Source: Cerrena zonata
Lineage: Eukaryota; Basidiomycota; Agaricomycetes; Polyporales; Cerrenaceae
Reading direction: 5' to 3'
NCBI GenBank assembly: GCA_038087015.1
Contig: JASBNA010000015.1
Span: forward strand, 682,001-746,000
Length of the DNA: 64,000 bases
Under the pieces are notes generated by a model. That model saw nothing but the letters and a program-made list of their open reading frames with translations. It did no database searches and was not told the DNA's origin. Shown here piece after piece: positions 42,568 through 53,774 of this stretch. Position numbers and translations under genes: made by a program. Numbering within the stretch: position 1 is the first letter of the stretch; each line of letters starts with the position of its first letter.

Positions 42568-45500
42568 TCACTCTTGTATAAGAGTATGTTTCATTGAATA
42601 CTTTATATCTAAAGCATCATTGACACATAATATCGTAACATCCATTCCTTCCATGTCTTCTGGTATGTCTAATACACATGAAACTTTACCCTTCTTCCCC
42701 ATCAACTTAGGAGATGCTCTTTTGACAAGCAAAAGCTCATCTTTTTCTTGATCACAGATAATTATGAACCAACTTTCTCTTTGGGGTTTGGGGAAATGTG
42801 GACAGTACATCTTGAAGTCACGGTTCAATGCGTGGTTATCGTGAAGAATCTCCAATTTTAATTCTTTGGATTCCTCTTGGTGTACTGAGACTTTACCAAT
42901 TGGTAGACATGAAGCTACTCTAACAAACTCTTTTTTCATATCTTCAGTTGAAAGAACATCAGTAGGAATATCCTCTTCCTCCTGATCTTCATCAATCTCA
43001 TATCCCGTAACGCCCAAACTGTCAGCCAATTGTGACAATTTATTGTGTCCAAGCTTTCCAACCAGCATCAAGCTCATGGACTTTTTGGTCTTCTTCTCCA
43101 ACTTGAGTCCCGGTAATGCCAATACAGGATCATCATCATACCAATAACGTTGTTTGATACATTGCATTAATTCAATGAAGGTCAAAACTGTATTAAGATA
43201 TCCCAATTCCGAAGCAGCATCAATGTATGCTTGTAAAATACGTAAAGCTTGATCAAGAACAGACACGGTATCTTGTGCATAATCAGCAATTGGTAGCTCG
43301 ACTCGAGACATGAATGCTTGAACCAATAAATATGTCTTAACATGAGGATCCCAGATAAATTCACATTGTAAATCTTCCGCAGGGTATCTCATTGCTTGAG
43401 ATAACTCCATGTTGATGAGCTCTTCTCCGTGACGAGTTGCTAATTCATCAAATTCTGTAGCTTGACATAAAAGTTTTAAACAATCTCTAAATGAGGAGTC
43501 TTTACTTATGTTGTTAACAAAGTTTCTGATGGTCTTATGGGATAAATAATAATAAGAAGAAATATGTAAGAATGGGGTTGGAAATATTTCATCTCCAGCA
43601 CCAGAAATTACACATTTGGATTCAATAAGATTTTCCACCGTTTGATCAACCAAGTTAGCAAGATATTTTGAAATACCAACAGAGCTTGTATCTTCAATAC
43701 CATAATAAGTTGGGTTATTGTGAGCTCTTCTATAGAGGAAAGTCCAGGTAAGGAAGTCCATTGCCTCTTGTCTAGTTGTTATCGTACCACCAGATATTTC
43801 GGCACCAATATGGTTATCTAAAACTTTGTGTAATGATGATTCAACTGGGAAACCAATGTTTAGGAAATGCTTATAGAAAACTTTTTTGGCCTCTTTTGTA
43901 TATACCATTGCTATACCACTAGTATCGAAAGCTGGACGACCCGCTCTACCCATCATTTGTAAAATATCAGTCAAATCCATATCTCTATATGCTTCAATCT
44001 TTGCATCAAAAAATTGAGTACCTTTGATAATAACTAAATGTGCAGGTAAATTGACACCCCATGCTAATGTTGAAGTTGCAACTAAAATTTGAATTTTACC
44101 GGATTCAAACAATTTGTGAGAGATTTGACGATCTGATTCTACTAAACCAGCATGATGCAACCCAATACCGAACTGCAAAGATAATTTTAATGTGTCATCC
44201 TTCACATCAAGTAAAATTTCCAGAAGTTCACTATCGTCTATATGAAGGAATCTACGTGGGTTGGATTCAGAACCACATAAATGGATAAGATCGAGTGCTG
44301 TTAAACGAGTTTGACGACGGGAGGCAACAAACACTAAAACAGGCTTTGTTGGTGAATGCTGCTTGATGGCCATAAAAGCAGGTTTATTCATAGTTTTCAT
44401 TAATGGGCAAAAGGCTAAATTATCTGGAAATCCATCAATATACATTTGTAATGGAACAGGACGAACCGACTGAGGAAAATTGAAAAGACCCTCCTTCACA
44501 CCAAGCCATCCAGCCATATCCATAGCATTGGAAACGGCAGTTGACATCCCAAGTAATCTTATGGGCTTCTTAGTTTGAGATGATATATAGTTCATACGAC
44601 TCACAATCATTTCCAAAATTGGACCTCTATCACTGGCTAACAAATGAATTTCATCCATTATTACTAAGGACACTTGTTGAACAAATTTTCTTGTTTGCCA
44701 ATTACGAGATATACCATCGAATTTTTCTGGGGTTGTAATGATGATGTCGGCTTCCCTCACCTCTTTAGCTTCGGGCAAAGAGTCACCTGTTAATTCAACT
44801 AGCTTGTGATCCGTATTTTTAGTGATTCTCTTCCTCCAATCATCAACTCTTTCTCTAACCAAGGCTTTCATTGGGGCGATATACACTATTTTCGACCCCG
44901 GAAACTCGTTGAATGCGTGCCAGATAGCTAATTCAGCAACAACTGTCTTACCGGAACCAGTTGGAGAACCAACAAAAACACTGGAATTAGTGTTGTATAA
45001 AGAATGAAAAACCATTGTTTGCATAGGATTAAAGTAATGAAACTTGTTAGAATAGATGGATTCGATTTCTTTATTGTGAAGTGCCGAAACTGGTAATGGT
45101 TGCAATCTCAATAAATTAGTTCTTATGGTATCATTAGATGGAGTTATAAGATGTTGAAAAGAAACTGTGAAAATATTCTCGGACCCAATCCAAGAATCAG
45201 AAATTGCTCTGATAACAATTTGAGGTGGTGGAGGATCAGTTAAAGGAATCATAAAATCGAGCTCATGTGGGCTTTTCATCAGTCTCCTGTTCAAGATGAA
45301 CCTTTCAACATGGAGAATATTGGAGTCGTTTGACTCTTCAACAGTGATCCAAAAAAATTGAGCATTCCCATGATACTTTTCATCCCATACGAAATCAGGA
45401 TCCAAGCTAACATGTACTCTCATAACGTTGCTTGTAATGGGAAAAGCTTCGGCATCGATTTCCAAGTAAGGAAATCTGCCAATGAGTTTGTAAAGCGTTC

Positions 45501-48393
45501 TTCCCATACCGTTATTATGTACTAAAGACCCCAATTCACCAGCATCCATATCTCTCAAAGATCCAATGGTGGGATTCTTTGCTCTAATGTTTCTTAACAC
45601 AGGTAACGGTAAATCAAATTGACATAATGGGTGATCAAACGCCCATATTCTTTTATCGATAGATTTACAGATCGAAAGCATAATTTTCAGGAAAATACCC
45701 CATCTTCTGTTTATACCAATAAGGAACAAAGCACGACAAATTCTTGCGGAGTTTTGAGCAACATAGTTACTATCAGATATCAAAGAAGAATCCTTTATCA
45801 AAGATTGAGAAACATAAGCTTGCAAAAGAATATTAGTCTTTCCTTGAGGTGAATCAACATCTCCTGCAACTTGACAAGGAGCATCATTCTCGAGAAGCTT
45901 CTTCAATTCATTTGACTCTTCATCCCTGAATTTAATACTATCAAATTCACTACTCATACTAATCATGGATAGCACATCAGCTTCTGTGGCTCTTGGGTTA
46001 AGCATTTGATTGAAAATCTCCACAGAGTTATTTAATAAATAAAAGTCGGACGCAATTCTTCCTAAATCTTTTGATGTAAATGCACTAGCTTGTTCGTCAA
46101 AAACAATCATTTGTAAATGATGAAGTCTTCTTGCCGCAGAAACGATCATATCATGACGTCTATTGTTCAACAATGGGTCTTCTTGAAGCTCTCGCCAATC
46201 AATACCATAAGCAAACGGATTTTGTTTCATTCGAACCATCATATAAGTGTAGCCTAACCATTGAACACCTTCGTGCACGTTTGTCACAGTACCCAAAGAG
46301 ATTTCAGCATTCAAGTTGTCGATTAATTTGCTACTTAATCGAGACTCTATAGGATGCTGTTGGGTAATAAGAGAAACATAGTGATCTAATCTATCGCTAG
46401 TGGTACACAAGATACCTGTACCAAATTTTTCATACTGGGGTCTACCAGCACGACCAAAAATTTGAATCACATCTGAAATACCTAAATCGACGAAGCCACC
46501 TTGTTTGGAATCATAAACTTGGGTACCCTTTACTATAACAACCGCTGCAGGTAAGTTGACCCCCCAAGCCAAAGTGGCAGTACAGCATAATACCTTTAAG
46601 GCCCCAGATTCAAACATTTTTTCTGTTAAGTTACGGTCTGATCTTAACATACCAGCATGATGTATACCGAAACCATTTTGAAACAATTCTTTCATATCTT
46701 TATTCCTATCCCTTGAAGCCATTTCTCTCTTAAATTTTTCGTAAGATTCACATGTTTCCGATGTATCAAAGTATGGTAAGTCACCCATATCCTGAGCCAT
46801 TGAAATAAAAGTACGGGCAGTTTTCACTGTATCTTTACGAGAATTAACAAAGACCATTACCTGGACACCATTACTAACATTTTCAAGTAATTTCTCGTAC
46901 GAAACTTTGTCGATGTTCTCTCTAGCCTGTTTTGACCCTGCTTTTCCCCTAACACCCAACAATTCTTGTTTTAAAGGACAAGGTCTAAAAGACTGATCAA
47001 AATAAAACATACCAATTTGTCTATTTACACCCAAAAAATCAGCAACGTCCATGTAGTTCGGTAGGGTTGCGGAGAGACCCACAACTCTGATCATCAGCTG
47101 AGAACTCTCAACTTGTCTAAGAGTACGAGCAACTAAGGTTTCTATAACAGAACCTCTATCTTCATGCAAAAGATGGACTTCATCAATGATCAATAGCTTA
47201 ACCTTACCGACTAAGTCACTATCACCACTCAGCTTTCTTGTTACAACATCCCATTTCTCTGGAGTAGTGACAATAATTTGAGTGGTCATAATTTCTGCTT
47301 TTGTCAATTGCATATCACCAGTCAATTCTCTTACAGCTATACCGAGCCATTGCAATTTTTTCGAAAATTTTTCCACAATTTCAGCTGCCAATGCTTTCAA
47401 TGGAGCAATATAAACAATTTTGAATTCATCATAATCTATATCTACATTGACATCACCATCTTCACCAACTGATTCAGTAACGAATTGGTTGATGGTATGC
47501 AAAATTGTCAATAAAGCAACATCAGTTTTACCGGCACCAGTTGGAGCACAAACTAACATGTTCTCATTAGTGTTGTATGCAACTGGATATACTAAACTTT
47601 GCATCTTGTTGAGGGTTTTATAATTATTGAAAGTACCTTGGCATAGAAAGTCTAATTCTTTCACTCTAACTAATTTATCATCTGTTATCCATTTATTAGT
47701 TTGGTTTTCAGGATAAGGTATAATGATCTCTTCATGAGTAGGTCGACTCTCTCTGGTAGTTCCCATAGGTAAAGAAAACTTTTTACCCGTTATCGACAAC
47801 ATATTGCCAATGTCGGGTTTTTTGAAAACATGAGGGTAGTCCCCGCCGGATTTTACAGGTGCTGCTAACTTCTGATTCCGTGATCTTTCTTGATTCTCAA
47901 TCAATTGTTGTACTCTCTGTTCCGTAGTCATTATCGACGGATCATCGTTGGAGGAATCTAAATTTTCGTCTGCAAGAACATTCTTATTCTGAATGACTTT
48001 AGAAATTAGATCAAATTCGTCGAACCCCAAGATATCAAACAAAGAGGACTGAATCTCTTCATCACTAGGATTCGAAGAAAGTATCCCTAATATAACATTA
48101 AAAGTTTCGTCGGCGGGTTGATCTCTAAGCTTACTAATTCTTTCACACTCTGTCTTAATACTTCTAATCACAGACTTACTCACCAGCAGTGAATCGGTGA
48201 CCTTGGTGAGAACCTCCGAAGACAAGCCTTGGAATCTCTCTAAGATCTTCTTCACTGGTGTTATCTTATTCTGCTCATTATCTATCTTAGGCACCTTCTC
48301 CTCCAATGGAATGTCCATTTTTGCTAGAACATCCATTAACGGAGCCATTGCTTGCATGTACGACTTTGTCGATGAAACAGAGTACGATGCCAT
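42568..48393 (-). CDS. SLH1: Slh1 Ski2-like RNA helicase (ASCC3 homologue)
   Basis: Tandem-cassette helicase of the ribosome quality-control trigger complex (with Cue3 and Rqt4), which splits collided ribosomes. It has 1941 residues (S. cerevisiae Slh1: 1967). The N-terminus contains FSLPMGTTRESRPTHEEIIIPYP, typical of Slh1 rather than Brr2. The first cassette has CAPTGAGKTDVA, TPEKWDVVTRK, IIDEVHLLHEDRG, GLSATLPN and IQIFGRAGRPQ. The second has VGSPTGSGKTVVAELA, TTPEKFDGISRNW, IMDEIHLLASDRG and ILQMMGRAGRPAFD. Each is followed by a Sec63 domain. Both Walker A motifs look intact. The gene is open over 5.8 kb without any frame break, in contrast to many genes left of 40 kb. Confidence 0.94.
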   Translation of the reverse strand: MASYSVSSTKSYMQAMAPLMDVLAKMDIPLEEKVPKIDNEQNKITPVKKILERFQGLSSEVLTKVTDSLLVSKSVIRSIKTECERISKLRDQPADETFNVILGILSSNPSDEEIQSSLFDILGFDEFDLISKVIQNKNVLADENLDSSNDDPSIMTTEQRVQQLIENQERSRNQKLAAPVKSGGDYPHVFKKPDIGNMLSITGKKFSLPMGTTRESRPTHEEIIIPYPENQTNKWITDDKLVRVKELDFLCQGTFNNYKTLNKMQSLVYPVAYNTNENMLVCAPTGAGKTDVALLTILHTINQFVTESVGEDGDVNVDIDYDEFKIVYIAPLKALAAEIVEKFSKKLQWLGIAVRELTGDMQLTKAEIMTTQIIVTTPEKWDVVTRKLSGDSDLVGKVKLLIIDEVHLLHEDRGSVIETLVARTLRQVESSQLMIRVVGLSATLPNYMDVADFLGVNRQIGMFYFDQSFRPCPLKQELLGVRGKAGSKQARENIDKVSYEKLLENVSNGVQVMVFVNSRKDTVKTARTFISMAQDMGDLPYFDTSETCESYEKFKREMASRDRNKDMKELFQNGFGIHHAGMLRSDRNLTEKMFESGALKVLCCTATLAWGVNLPAAVVIVKGTQVYDSKQGGFVDLGISDVIQIFGRAGRPQYEKFGTGILCTTSDRLDHYVSLITQQHPIESRLSSKLIDNLNAEISLGTVTNVHEGVQWLGYTYMMVRMKQNPFAYGIDWRELQEDPLLNNRRHDMIVSAARRLHHLQMIVFDEQASAFTSKDLGRIASDFYLLNNSVEIFNQMLNPRATEADVLSMISMSSEFDSIKFRDEESNELKKLLENDAPCQVAGDVDSPQGKTNILLQAYVSQSLIKDSSLISDSNYVAQNSARICRALFLIGINRRWGIFLKIMLSICKSIDKRIWAFDHPLCQFDLPLPVLRNIRAKNPTIGSLRDMDAGELGSLVHNNGMGRTLYKLIGRFPYLEIDAEAFPITSNVMRVHVSLDPDFVWDEKYHGNAQFFWITVEESNDSNILHVERFILNRRLMKSPHELDFMIPLTDPPPPQIVIRAISDSWIGSENIFTVSFQHLITPSNDTIRTNLLRLQPLPVSALHNKEIESIYSNKFHYFNPMQTMVFHSLYNTNSSVFVGSPTGSGKTVVAELAIWHAFNEFPGSKIVYIAPMKALVRERVDDWRKRITKNTDHKLVELTGDSLPEAKEVREADIIITTPEKFDGISRNWQTRKFVQQVSLVIMDEIHLLASDRGPILEMIVSRMNYISSQTKKPIRLLGMSTAVSNAMDMAGWLGVKEGLFNFPQSVRPVPLQMYIDGFPDNLAFCPLMKTMNKPAFMAIKQHSPTKPVLVFVASRRQTRLTALDLIHLCGSESNPRRFLHIDDSELLEILLDVKDDTLKLSLQFGIGLHHAGLVESDRQISHKLFESGKIQILVATSTLAWGVNLPAHLVIIKGTQFFDAKIEAYRDMDLTDILQMMGRAGRPAFDTSGIAMVYTKEAKKVFYKHFLNIGFPVESSLHKVLDNHIGAEISGGTITTRQEAMDFLTWTFLYRRAHNNPTYYGIEDTSSVGISKYLANLVDQTVENLIESKCVISGAGDEIFPTPFLHISSYYYLSHKTIRNFVNNISKDSSFRDCLKLLCQATEFDELATRHGEELINMELSQAMRYPAEDLQCEFIWDPHVKTYLLVQAFMSRVELPIADYAQDTVSVLDQALRILQAYIDAASELGYLNTVLTFIELMQCIKQRYWYDDDPVLALPGLKLEKKTKKSMSLMLVGKLGHNKLSQLADSLGVTGYEIDEDQEEEDIPTDVLSTEDMKKEFVRVASCLPIGKVSVHQEESKELKLEILHDNHALNRDFKMYCPHFPKPQRESWFIIICDQEKDELLLVKRASPKLMGKKGKVSCVLDIPEDMEGMDVTILCVNDALDIKYSMKHTLIQE

Positions 48394-48577
48394 TTCCTGG
48401 ATTCTCTAATCAGTTATTGAAAGACGATAATTAACCTGAATCTAGTTCTTTTTGCAAAAATCTACTTGATCTTATAATTTTCAGTGACTCAGATTTAATT
48501 GTAAAGGTGTCCGGGTCTGTTCTCTTCCTTGATCATGTGATCGGTTGTGTGCAGTACCAAAGTGTTTTACATCAGAT

Positions 48578-48585
48578 GCGATGAG
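48578..48585 (+). promoter_or_regulatory. PAC element GCGATGAG upstream of HAS1
   Basis: GCGATGAG 89 bp upstream of the HAS1 ATG, followed by a GAATTTTTGAAAAA-type RRPE-like tract (48589-48608). The PAC plus RRPE pair is the classic promoter signature of yeast ribosome-biogenesis genes. Confidence 0.65.
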
Positions 48586-48673
48586 GAAGAATTTTTGAAA
48601 AAAAAAATTATGTATATATAATTAATCTAGTTTTTCATAGTGATTACGGGAAGATTTCAAAGCAAGTATCAAA

Positions 48674-50353
48674 ATGGCTAAATCGTCCAAGGCATCCAAG
48701 GTGAGGGCTTCAGCACCAAAGGAATCTAAGAAAAGAAGCCACCAAGAGGCAGATGCTGAAGGCTCCGAAAACGAAGAATTGGTGAATCAATTAGATGATG
48801 AGTTCGATGAGGTAGCTGGATTGTTGGGTCAAGATGTCAAGGATCCAGAATCCAAGAAGAAATCTAAGAAAGAAGAAAAGAAGCAGGCTGAAGAAGAGGT
48901 CACCAGAGAATTAACCAAGCCATCAGCTAATGCTGACCACGATGATGTTGTTACTGATAAATTCGAAGAAGCTGGTTTATCTGAACCAACCATGAAAGCT
49001 ATCAATGATATGGGATTCAAAACTATGACCAAAGTTCAAGCTAAAACCATTCCACCATTATTGGCTGGTCGTGATGTTTTAGGTGCTGCCAAAACTGGTT
49101 CAGGTAAAACTCTTGCATTTTTAATTCCAGCTATTGAAATGTTATATTCTTTGAAGTTCAAACCAAGAAATGGTACCGGTGTTGTTATTGTCTCACCAAC
49201 TAGAGAATTGGCTTTACAAATTTTCGGTGTTGCTAGAGAATTAATGGCTCACCACACTCAAACTTTTGGTATTGTCATCGGTGGTGCTAATAGAAGACAA
49301 GAAGCTGAAAAACTTGTTAAGGGGGTCAACTTATTAATTGCCACTCCTGGTAGATTATTAGATCATTTGCAAAACACTCAAGGTTTTATTTTCAGAAATT
49401 TGAAAGCGTTGGTCATCGATGAAGCCGATAGAATTTTAGAAATTGGTTTCGAAGAAGAAATGAGACAAATTATTAAAATTTTACCAAATGAAGACAGACA
49501 ATCTATGTTATTTTCAGCAACTCAAACCACTAAGGTTGAAGACTTAGCTAGAATTTCTTTGAGACCTGGTCCATTATATATTAACGTGGTTCCAGAAACT
49601 GAAGTTTCCACTGCTGATGGATTAGAACAAGGTTATGTTGTTTGTGATTCCGATAAAAGATTTTTATTATTATTCTCCTTTTTAAAGAGAAACTCAAAGA
49701 AAAAGATCATTGTTTTCCTTTCATCGTGTAACTGTGTTAAATATTTCGGTGAACTTTTAAACTATATTGATTTACCAGTCTTAGATTTACATGGTAAACA
49801 AAAACAACAAAAGAGAACCAATACTTTCTTTGAATTCTGTAATGCTAAACAAGGTATCTTGATCTGTACCGATGTTGCAGCCAGAGGTTTGGATATTCCA
49901 GCAGTTGATTGGATTATTCAATTCGATCCACCTGATGATCCAAGAGATTATATCCATAGAGTGGGTAGAACTGCTAGAGGTACTTCTGGTAAAGGTAAGT
50001 CATTAATGTTTTTAACTCCAAATGAATTGGGCTTCTTAAGATACTTAAAAGCTGCAAATGTTCCTTTGAACGAATACGAATTCCCTACCAATAAAATCGC
50101 AAATGTTCAAAGTCAGTTAACAAAATTAATTAAAAGTAACTATTGGTTACATCAATCCGCCAAAGATGGTTACAGAGCCTACTTACAAGCTTATGCTTCT
50201 CATCATCTTAAGACTGTGTATCAAATTGACAAATTAGACTTGGTCAAAGTCGCTAAGTCTTTTGGTTTTGATGTTCCTCCAAAAGTTAACATCACTATTG
50301 GTGCCAGTGGGAAATCTATTGAAAAGAAGCATAAAAAACAAAAAAGAGCTTAA
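48674..50353 (+). CDS. HAS1: DEAD-box RNA helicase Has1 (ribosome biogenesis)
   Basis: Nucleolar helicase for 40S and 60S precursors. It has 559 residues, with a charged Lys/Glu-rich N-terminus. Q motif region [26 protein letters not shown]; Walker [10 protein letters not shown] (138-146); [22 protein letters not shown] (249-252); SAT (281-283); [13 protein letters not shown]; and HRVGRTARG. The Has1-specific C-terminus [22 protein letters not shown] ... [17 protein letters not shown] is present, with a basic end [13 protein letters not shown]. The frame is intact and codon use is biased. A PAC element lies upstream. Confidence 0.95.
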   Translation: MAKSSKASKVRASAPKESKKRSHQEADAEGSENEELVNQLDDEFDEVAGLLGQDVKDPESKKKSKKEEKKQAEEEVTRELTKPSANADHDDVVTDKFEEAGLSEPTMKAINDMGFKTMTKVQAKTIPPLLAGRDVLGAAKTGSGKTLAFLIPAIEMLYSLKFKPRNGTGVVIVSPTRELALQIFGVARELMAHHTQTFGIVIGGANRRQEAEKLVKGVNLLIATPGRLLDHLQNTQGFIFRNLKALVIDEADRILEIGFEEEMRQIIKILPNEDRQSMLFSATQTTKVEDLARISLRPGPLYINVVPETEVSTADGLEQGYVVCDSDKRFLLLFSFLKRNSKKKIIVFLSSCNCVKYFGELLNYIDLPVLDLHGKQKQQKRTNTFFEFCNAKQGILICTDVAARGLDIPAVDWIIQFDPPDDPRDYIHRVGRTARGTSGKGKSLMFLTPNELGFLRYLKAANVPLNEYEFPTNKIANVQSQLTKLIKSNYWLHQSAKDGYRAYLQAYASHHLKTVYQIDKLDLVKVAKSFGFDVPPKVNITIGASGKSIEKKHKKQKRA

Positions 50354-50671
50354 TTTAATTAGGTCAAGCTCTCATAATTTTTAAATTACTCTGCATTACC
50401 TCAAAGTGGCTTTCACCTTCTATCATGTATAAATAGTTATATCTAATTCTTCACATCATCGTAATCATTCAAGAGCCTGGAATGATTCTTATGTACATTA
50501 ATTATAAAGTTTTTAGATTTTTTCATTATTGTAGAAGCCTTAAAAGTTGTGAAATCGAAGACTTCTTGTTGCGGAAAAACAAAAAAAAAAAAAAAAAAAA
50601 AAAATTTGTATTGAAAAAGCATACGGATAGAACTCATCCCTATCAAATCACCAAAGTGACACCCCTTGATC
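50354..50671. promoter_or_regulatory. RPC17 promoter with PAC and poly-A tract
   Basis: 318 bp between HAS1 and RPC17. A poly-A run (50581-50604) is followed by AAAATTTGTATTGAAAAA (RRPE-like) and CTCATC (50633-50638), the reverse of the PAC core GATGAG, 34 bp before the ATG. PAC elements are common upstream of Pol I and Pol III subunit genes. Confidence 0.55.
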
Positions 50672-51235
50672 ATGAAAATATTGAATGAAAGAGATCAGTT
50701 TTTGTCCAATTATGAGGTTTTCGAACACTTGAAGGGCCTTAAGTCCAAATACGATTGGACTTTTACACCAGAAGATGAAGAAGCATTGAAGAAGAAATAT
50801 GAAAATTCTAAGCATAAACGATACAAAAGGTTCACCAACTGTGGGTTGGACCTAGAAGTTATAACTAGAGACATGACTGAGTATTTTTCAAGACTATCGT
50901 CTTCTATGATTACCTCCAAAGAAGGATTTAAGGAATTAATGATTTACTTAAATACATTCGATCTCATGAAGATAGAGAAACTACAAATTGTGAATTCTTT
51001 ACCTAGATCAATGGCTCATTTATATGTTCTAGTTGAGGAATGTGATCAAAGATTAGATGAAGAGGCTTGTGAAGGAATCTTGCAGAAAATCGGTGAACTT
51101 TTCCCCTCCGAAGAAGAGGAAGAAGAAGAGGAGGAAGGTGAAGAACAGCAAGGTGATGATGAGCAAGAAATTGCTGAAGAGCAAGGAGAGGAAGGGCAAT
51201 TAGAAGAACAAGCAGACGCAACTACTGAACAGTAA
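50672..51235 (+). CDS. RPC17: RNA polymerase III subunit C17
   Basis: Rpb4-like stalk subunit of RNA polymerase III (pairs with Rpc25). The start is MKILNERDQFLSNYEVFEHLKGLK at 50672, giving 187 residues. HRDC-like helical domain: LEVITRDMTEYFSRLSS ... FKELMIYLNTFDLMKIEKLQIVNSLPRSMAHLYVLVEECDQRLDEE. The C-terminus is an unusually long acidic and Gln tail, roughly the last 40 residues (EEEEEEEEE, then repeated EQ/EE), longer than I would expect for the family. The frame is intact. Confidence 0.9.
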   Translation: MKILNERDQFLSNYEVFEHLKGLKSKYDWTFTPEDEEALKKKYENSKHKRYKRFTNCGLDLEVITRDMTEYFSRLSSSMITSKEGFKELMIYLNTFDLMKIEKLQIVNSLPRSMAHLYVLVEECDQRLDEEACEGILQKIGELFPSEEEEEEEEEGEEQQGDDEQEIAEEQGEEGQLEEQADATTEQ

Positions 51236-51413
51236 GTCGGATCCAAAACTGCTGGAGTATACTTTGCTTATGAAGTTAAACTCGGTTTAACATAATCAAA
51301 CTTTAGTCATAAAACTTGTACATTAAAATAAATATATGGTCATTAAATAAACTATTTACATTTCTTCCCTGTAAACATCAATCTAGCTCTAATTCTGAAT
51401 CTCGCTCAACACT

Positions 51414-53774
51414 CTATATGAAATTTCCCATCAATGTTTTATCTCCAAGATCAAGTTCATCATCGTCCTTACTTTCAGTATCGTCTTTCTTTTGAAATTT
51501 AGCACCCGTGGTTTCAATAGGAGGACTATCTTCGGTTGAATGTGTTGCACTAAGAGTTTCGTTGTTTACTGCTGCATTTGAATAGCCATTATACCATTGA
51601 TCTCTCAAATTACCAACAATCTCACTAACATCTGATAAGAGTCCAGTTGGACCAACTGCAAATATAGAATCTGAATTATCTTTAGAATTAATCCAAGTAT
51701 GTTCGCTTTCTTCTGGTGCTTGCAATCCTATCTGCTTTTCTTTTTCCTTTTCCTTCTGTTGATCGATTATTTCATTTTGTCTTGAAATCAAATCTCGAGA
51801 TAAAATACTCGATAGGTCTATTTGGTTATCTAATGAATCGACACTTTGAATTTTAGAGCTTTCTGAATTCGACATTTCATCACCAGAACTAATATCAAAA
51901 TGATTCTTCACTAAATGCTCTATCACTGGCCATCCATAAGCATTTGAAAATCTTCTACGAACAATAATATTATTATGGGCATCAGGCTTCAATTTGACAA
52001 GCACCTTTCTCCAAGTCATATTTTTATGATACTCTCTAGCAATATCCTCTTCCAAGGCATCGGTATCAACATTAGAGTAATCAAGCGTATTAAGTATTCT
52101 CTGTCTAAGTCTGAATCCACCATTTTCCGTTGAGCCTTCAGCTCCATGAGAACCACTTCGGGTAAATCCAGGTTTGGTATCCTTAGGTGGTAAATCCTCT
52201 TCCTTGTATAATTTATCATGGATAATAACATTTTCACGAGCATCTGGATTTGTAATGTACTTGAGAGAAGGTAATGGCGGTAATATCAATGAAGTAGCAG
52301 TTTCTAAAACCGATGCCTTCGGTAAAGATTTATACACATGATCGATACTAGAAGATGATTCTAAATCTGTCATTGTTTGATATCTATGTAGTTCACCATC
52401 GGATTGTTTCTGTTGTTTTTGAGGCATGAAATATGACAACATGGCCTGCATAGGCAAGGAGATTATTGAATCTTCACTCTTATTCTGGTCTTGATCTTTA
52501 ATCTCCAAATTCTTATTAGGAGGAATTTTATTAGCTGAACCTTCTTTCAATTGATTTGAACTCATTATTTGTGATAAACCTTTATAGTCCAAGAAAAGTA
52601 AAGCAGATGTCCTCAAAGGAACAATCCCATCATTTATAACGTTGGCGTAAACTGTTCTTCTAACAAATTTCTTTAAAACCTGGTGGGTTGGGCCAGTAGG
52701 CAAAAGAAGTAATAAGGGTTTATCATCGTTCTCAACGAATTTCAAGCCTAAGTCTTGTCCAGTCATTCCAACAATACCAGCCAGTAGAGCAAGCTTTATA
52801 TACACCGGATTATCATTAACTACTCCTAGTAGAGGTGATGCTAAAGTGATAAAATTAACTGGAATTATAGAATCAAAAAACCAAGGAAAGTTATTCTTTA
52901 AGTAAGCAATTGCAAAAGTCTGAACCAATCCACCCAAAGAATGAGCAATAAATGAAATCTTCTTTACTTTACCATTATTAAATTGTTCATTTTTCGTTAC
53001 CAATTCGATGATGTACTCTGCTACTCGACTTCCTAAATATTTTATACCTCGTTCAGTTTTACATATGTTCCCAAAAAAACCTTTCACCACTATATTATCT
53101 TTATATCCCACTTTATCGATTTCTTCTTTCAAATATAACATATCCGCACTGACATTAGAATGTAAACCGTGAGTTAGAATAACAAGATGTATCGGTTTAG
53201 TAGTATCAGGGACCGGAAGATTCCATAAATCCATTGTATCCTGATTGGATACCATTAAAGTTGAAGAATTTTCAAATAACCCTATCCTATCACTATTTAT
53301 AACTTTATTTTCAGACATTCCAGCTTCATGAAGGATTTTCTTAGAAGTCCCCACTGTAATTTCAAAATCAATATCTATAGTGTTATTGAAAATAATTTGT
53401 GATACAATGTCAACCACCCAGCAGTACTTTTCTTTGAAAGTATGGCACGATAATTCAGCATAAAAAGATTGTCCTGGAAGCAATTGAGGCTCAAATACTG
53501 GTTGGTCTGCCGTTATAAAGCATTTCTTATTCGAATCGTAATCTTCTGGTTTACAATCCACATAAAGAACATACGGACCGGCAATATAGGCCGCTCTTAA
53601 TGCAATCAGTTCTTTGTTTTTTATCTTTACCCAGAGATTCTTAGGCGGGTTAAGTATTGCTTCTTCCTGGTTAGTGGCAGGCGGGAAGTAATTGATTTTG
53701 AATCTTTGAAGCTGGCTAGCTTTCAAGGACTTAACTTGACGATAAAGTATTCGGTCCTCTTCTAGTTCTCCCAT
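51414..53774 (-). CDS. Rog1-type serine lipase (DUF676 alpha/beta hydrolase)
   Basis: Yeast lipase of the ROG1/YDR444W group. It has 786 residues. A conserved beta-rich N-terminal region (RFKINYFPPATN ... SFYAELSCHTFKEKYCWVVDIVSQIIF) precedes the hydrolase core: HLVILTHGLHSN (about 196-207), then FIAHSLGGLVQTFAIAYL with the nucleophile S279 in AHSLGG, and FITLASPLLGV. The Asp and His of the triad are probably in VNDGIVPLR and the later EHLVKNHF or nearby His. A Ser/Asp/Glu-rich disordered C-terminus follows. Which paralogue it is cannot be decided by eye. The frame is intact. Confidence 0.85.
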   Translation of the reverse strand: MGELEEDRILYRQVKSLKASQLQRFKINYFPPATNQEEAILNPPKNLWVKIKNKELIALRAAYIAGPYVLYVDCKPEDYDSNKKCFITADQPVFEPQLLPGQSFYAELSCHTFKEKYCWVVDIVSQIIFNNTIDIDFEITVGTSKKILHEAGMSENKVINSDRIGLFENSSTLMVSNQDTMDLWNLPVPDTTKPIHLVILTHGLHSNVSADMLYLKEEIDKVGYKDNIVVKGFFGNICKTERGIKYLGSRVAEYIIELVTKNEQFNNGKVKKISFIAHSLGGLVQTFAIAYLKNNFPWFFDSIIPVNFITLASPLLGVVNDNPVYIKLALLAGIVGMTGQDLGLKFVENDDKPLLLLLPTGPTHQVLKKFVRRTVYANVINDGIVPLRTSALLFLDYKGLSQIMSSNQLKEGSANKIPPNKNLEIKDQDQNKSEDSIISLPMQAMLSYFMPQKQQKQSDGELHRYQTMTDLESSSSIDHVYKSLPKASVLETATSLILPPLPSLKYITNPDARENVIIHDKLYKEEDLPPKDTKPGFTRSGSHGAEGSTENGGFRLRQRILNTLDYSNVDTDALEEDIAREYHKNMTWRKVLVKLKPDAHNNIIVRRRFSNAYGWPVIEHLVKNHFDISSGDEMSNSESSKIQSVDSLDNQIDLSSILSRDLISRQNEIIDQQKEKEKEKQIGLQAPEESEHTWINSKDNSDSIFAVGPTGLLSDVSEIVGNLRDQWYNGYSNAAVNNETLSATHSTEDSPPIETTGAKFQKKDDTESKDDDELDLGDKTLMGNFI

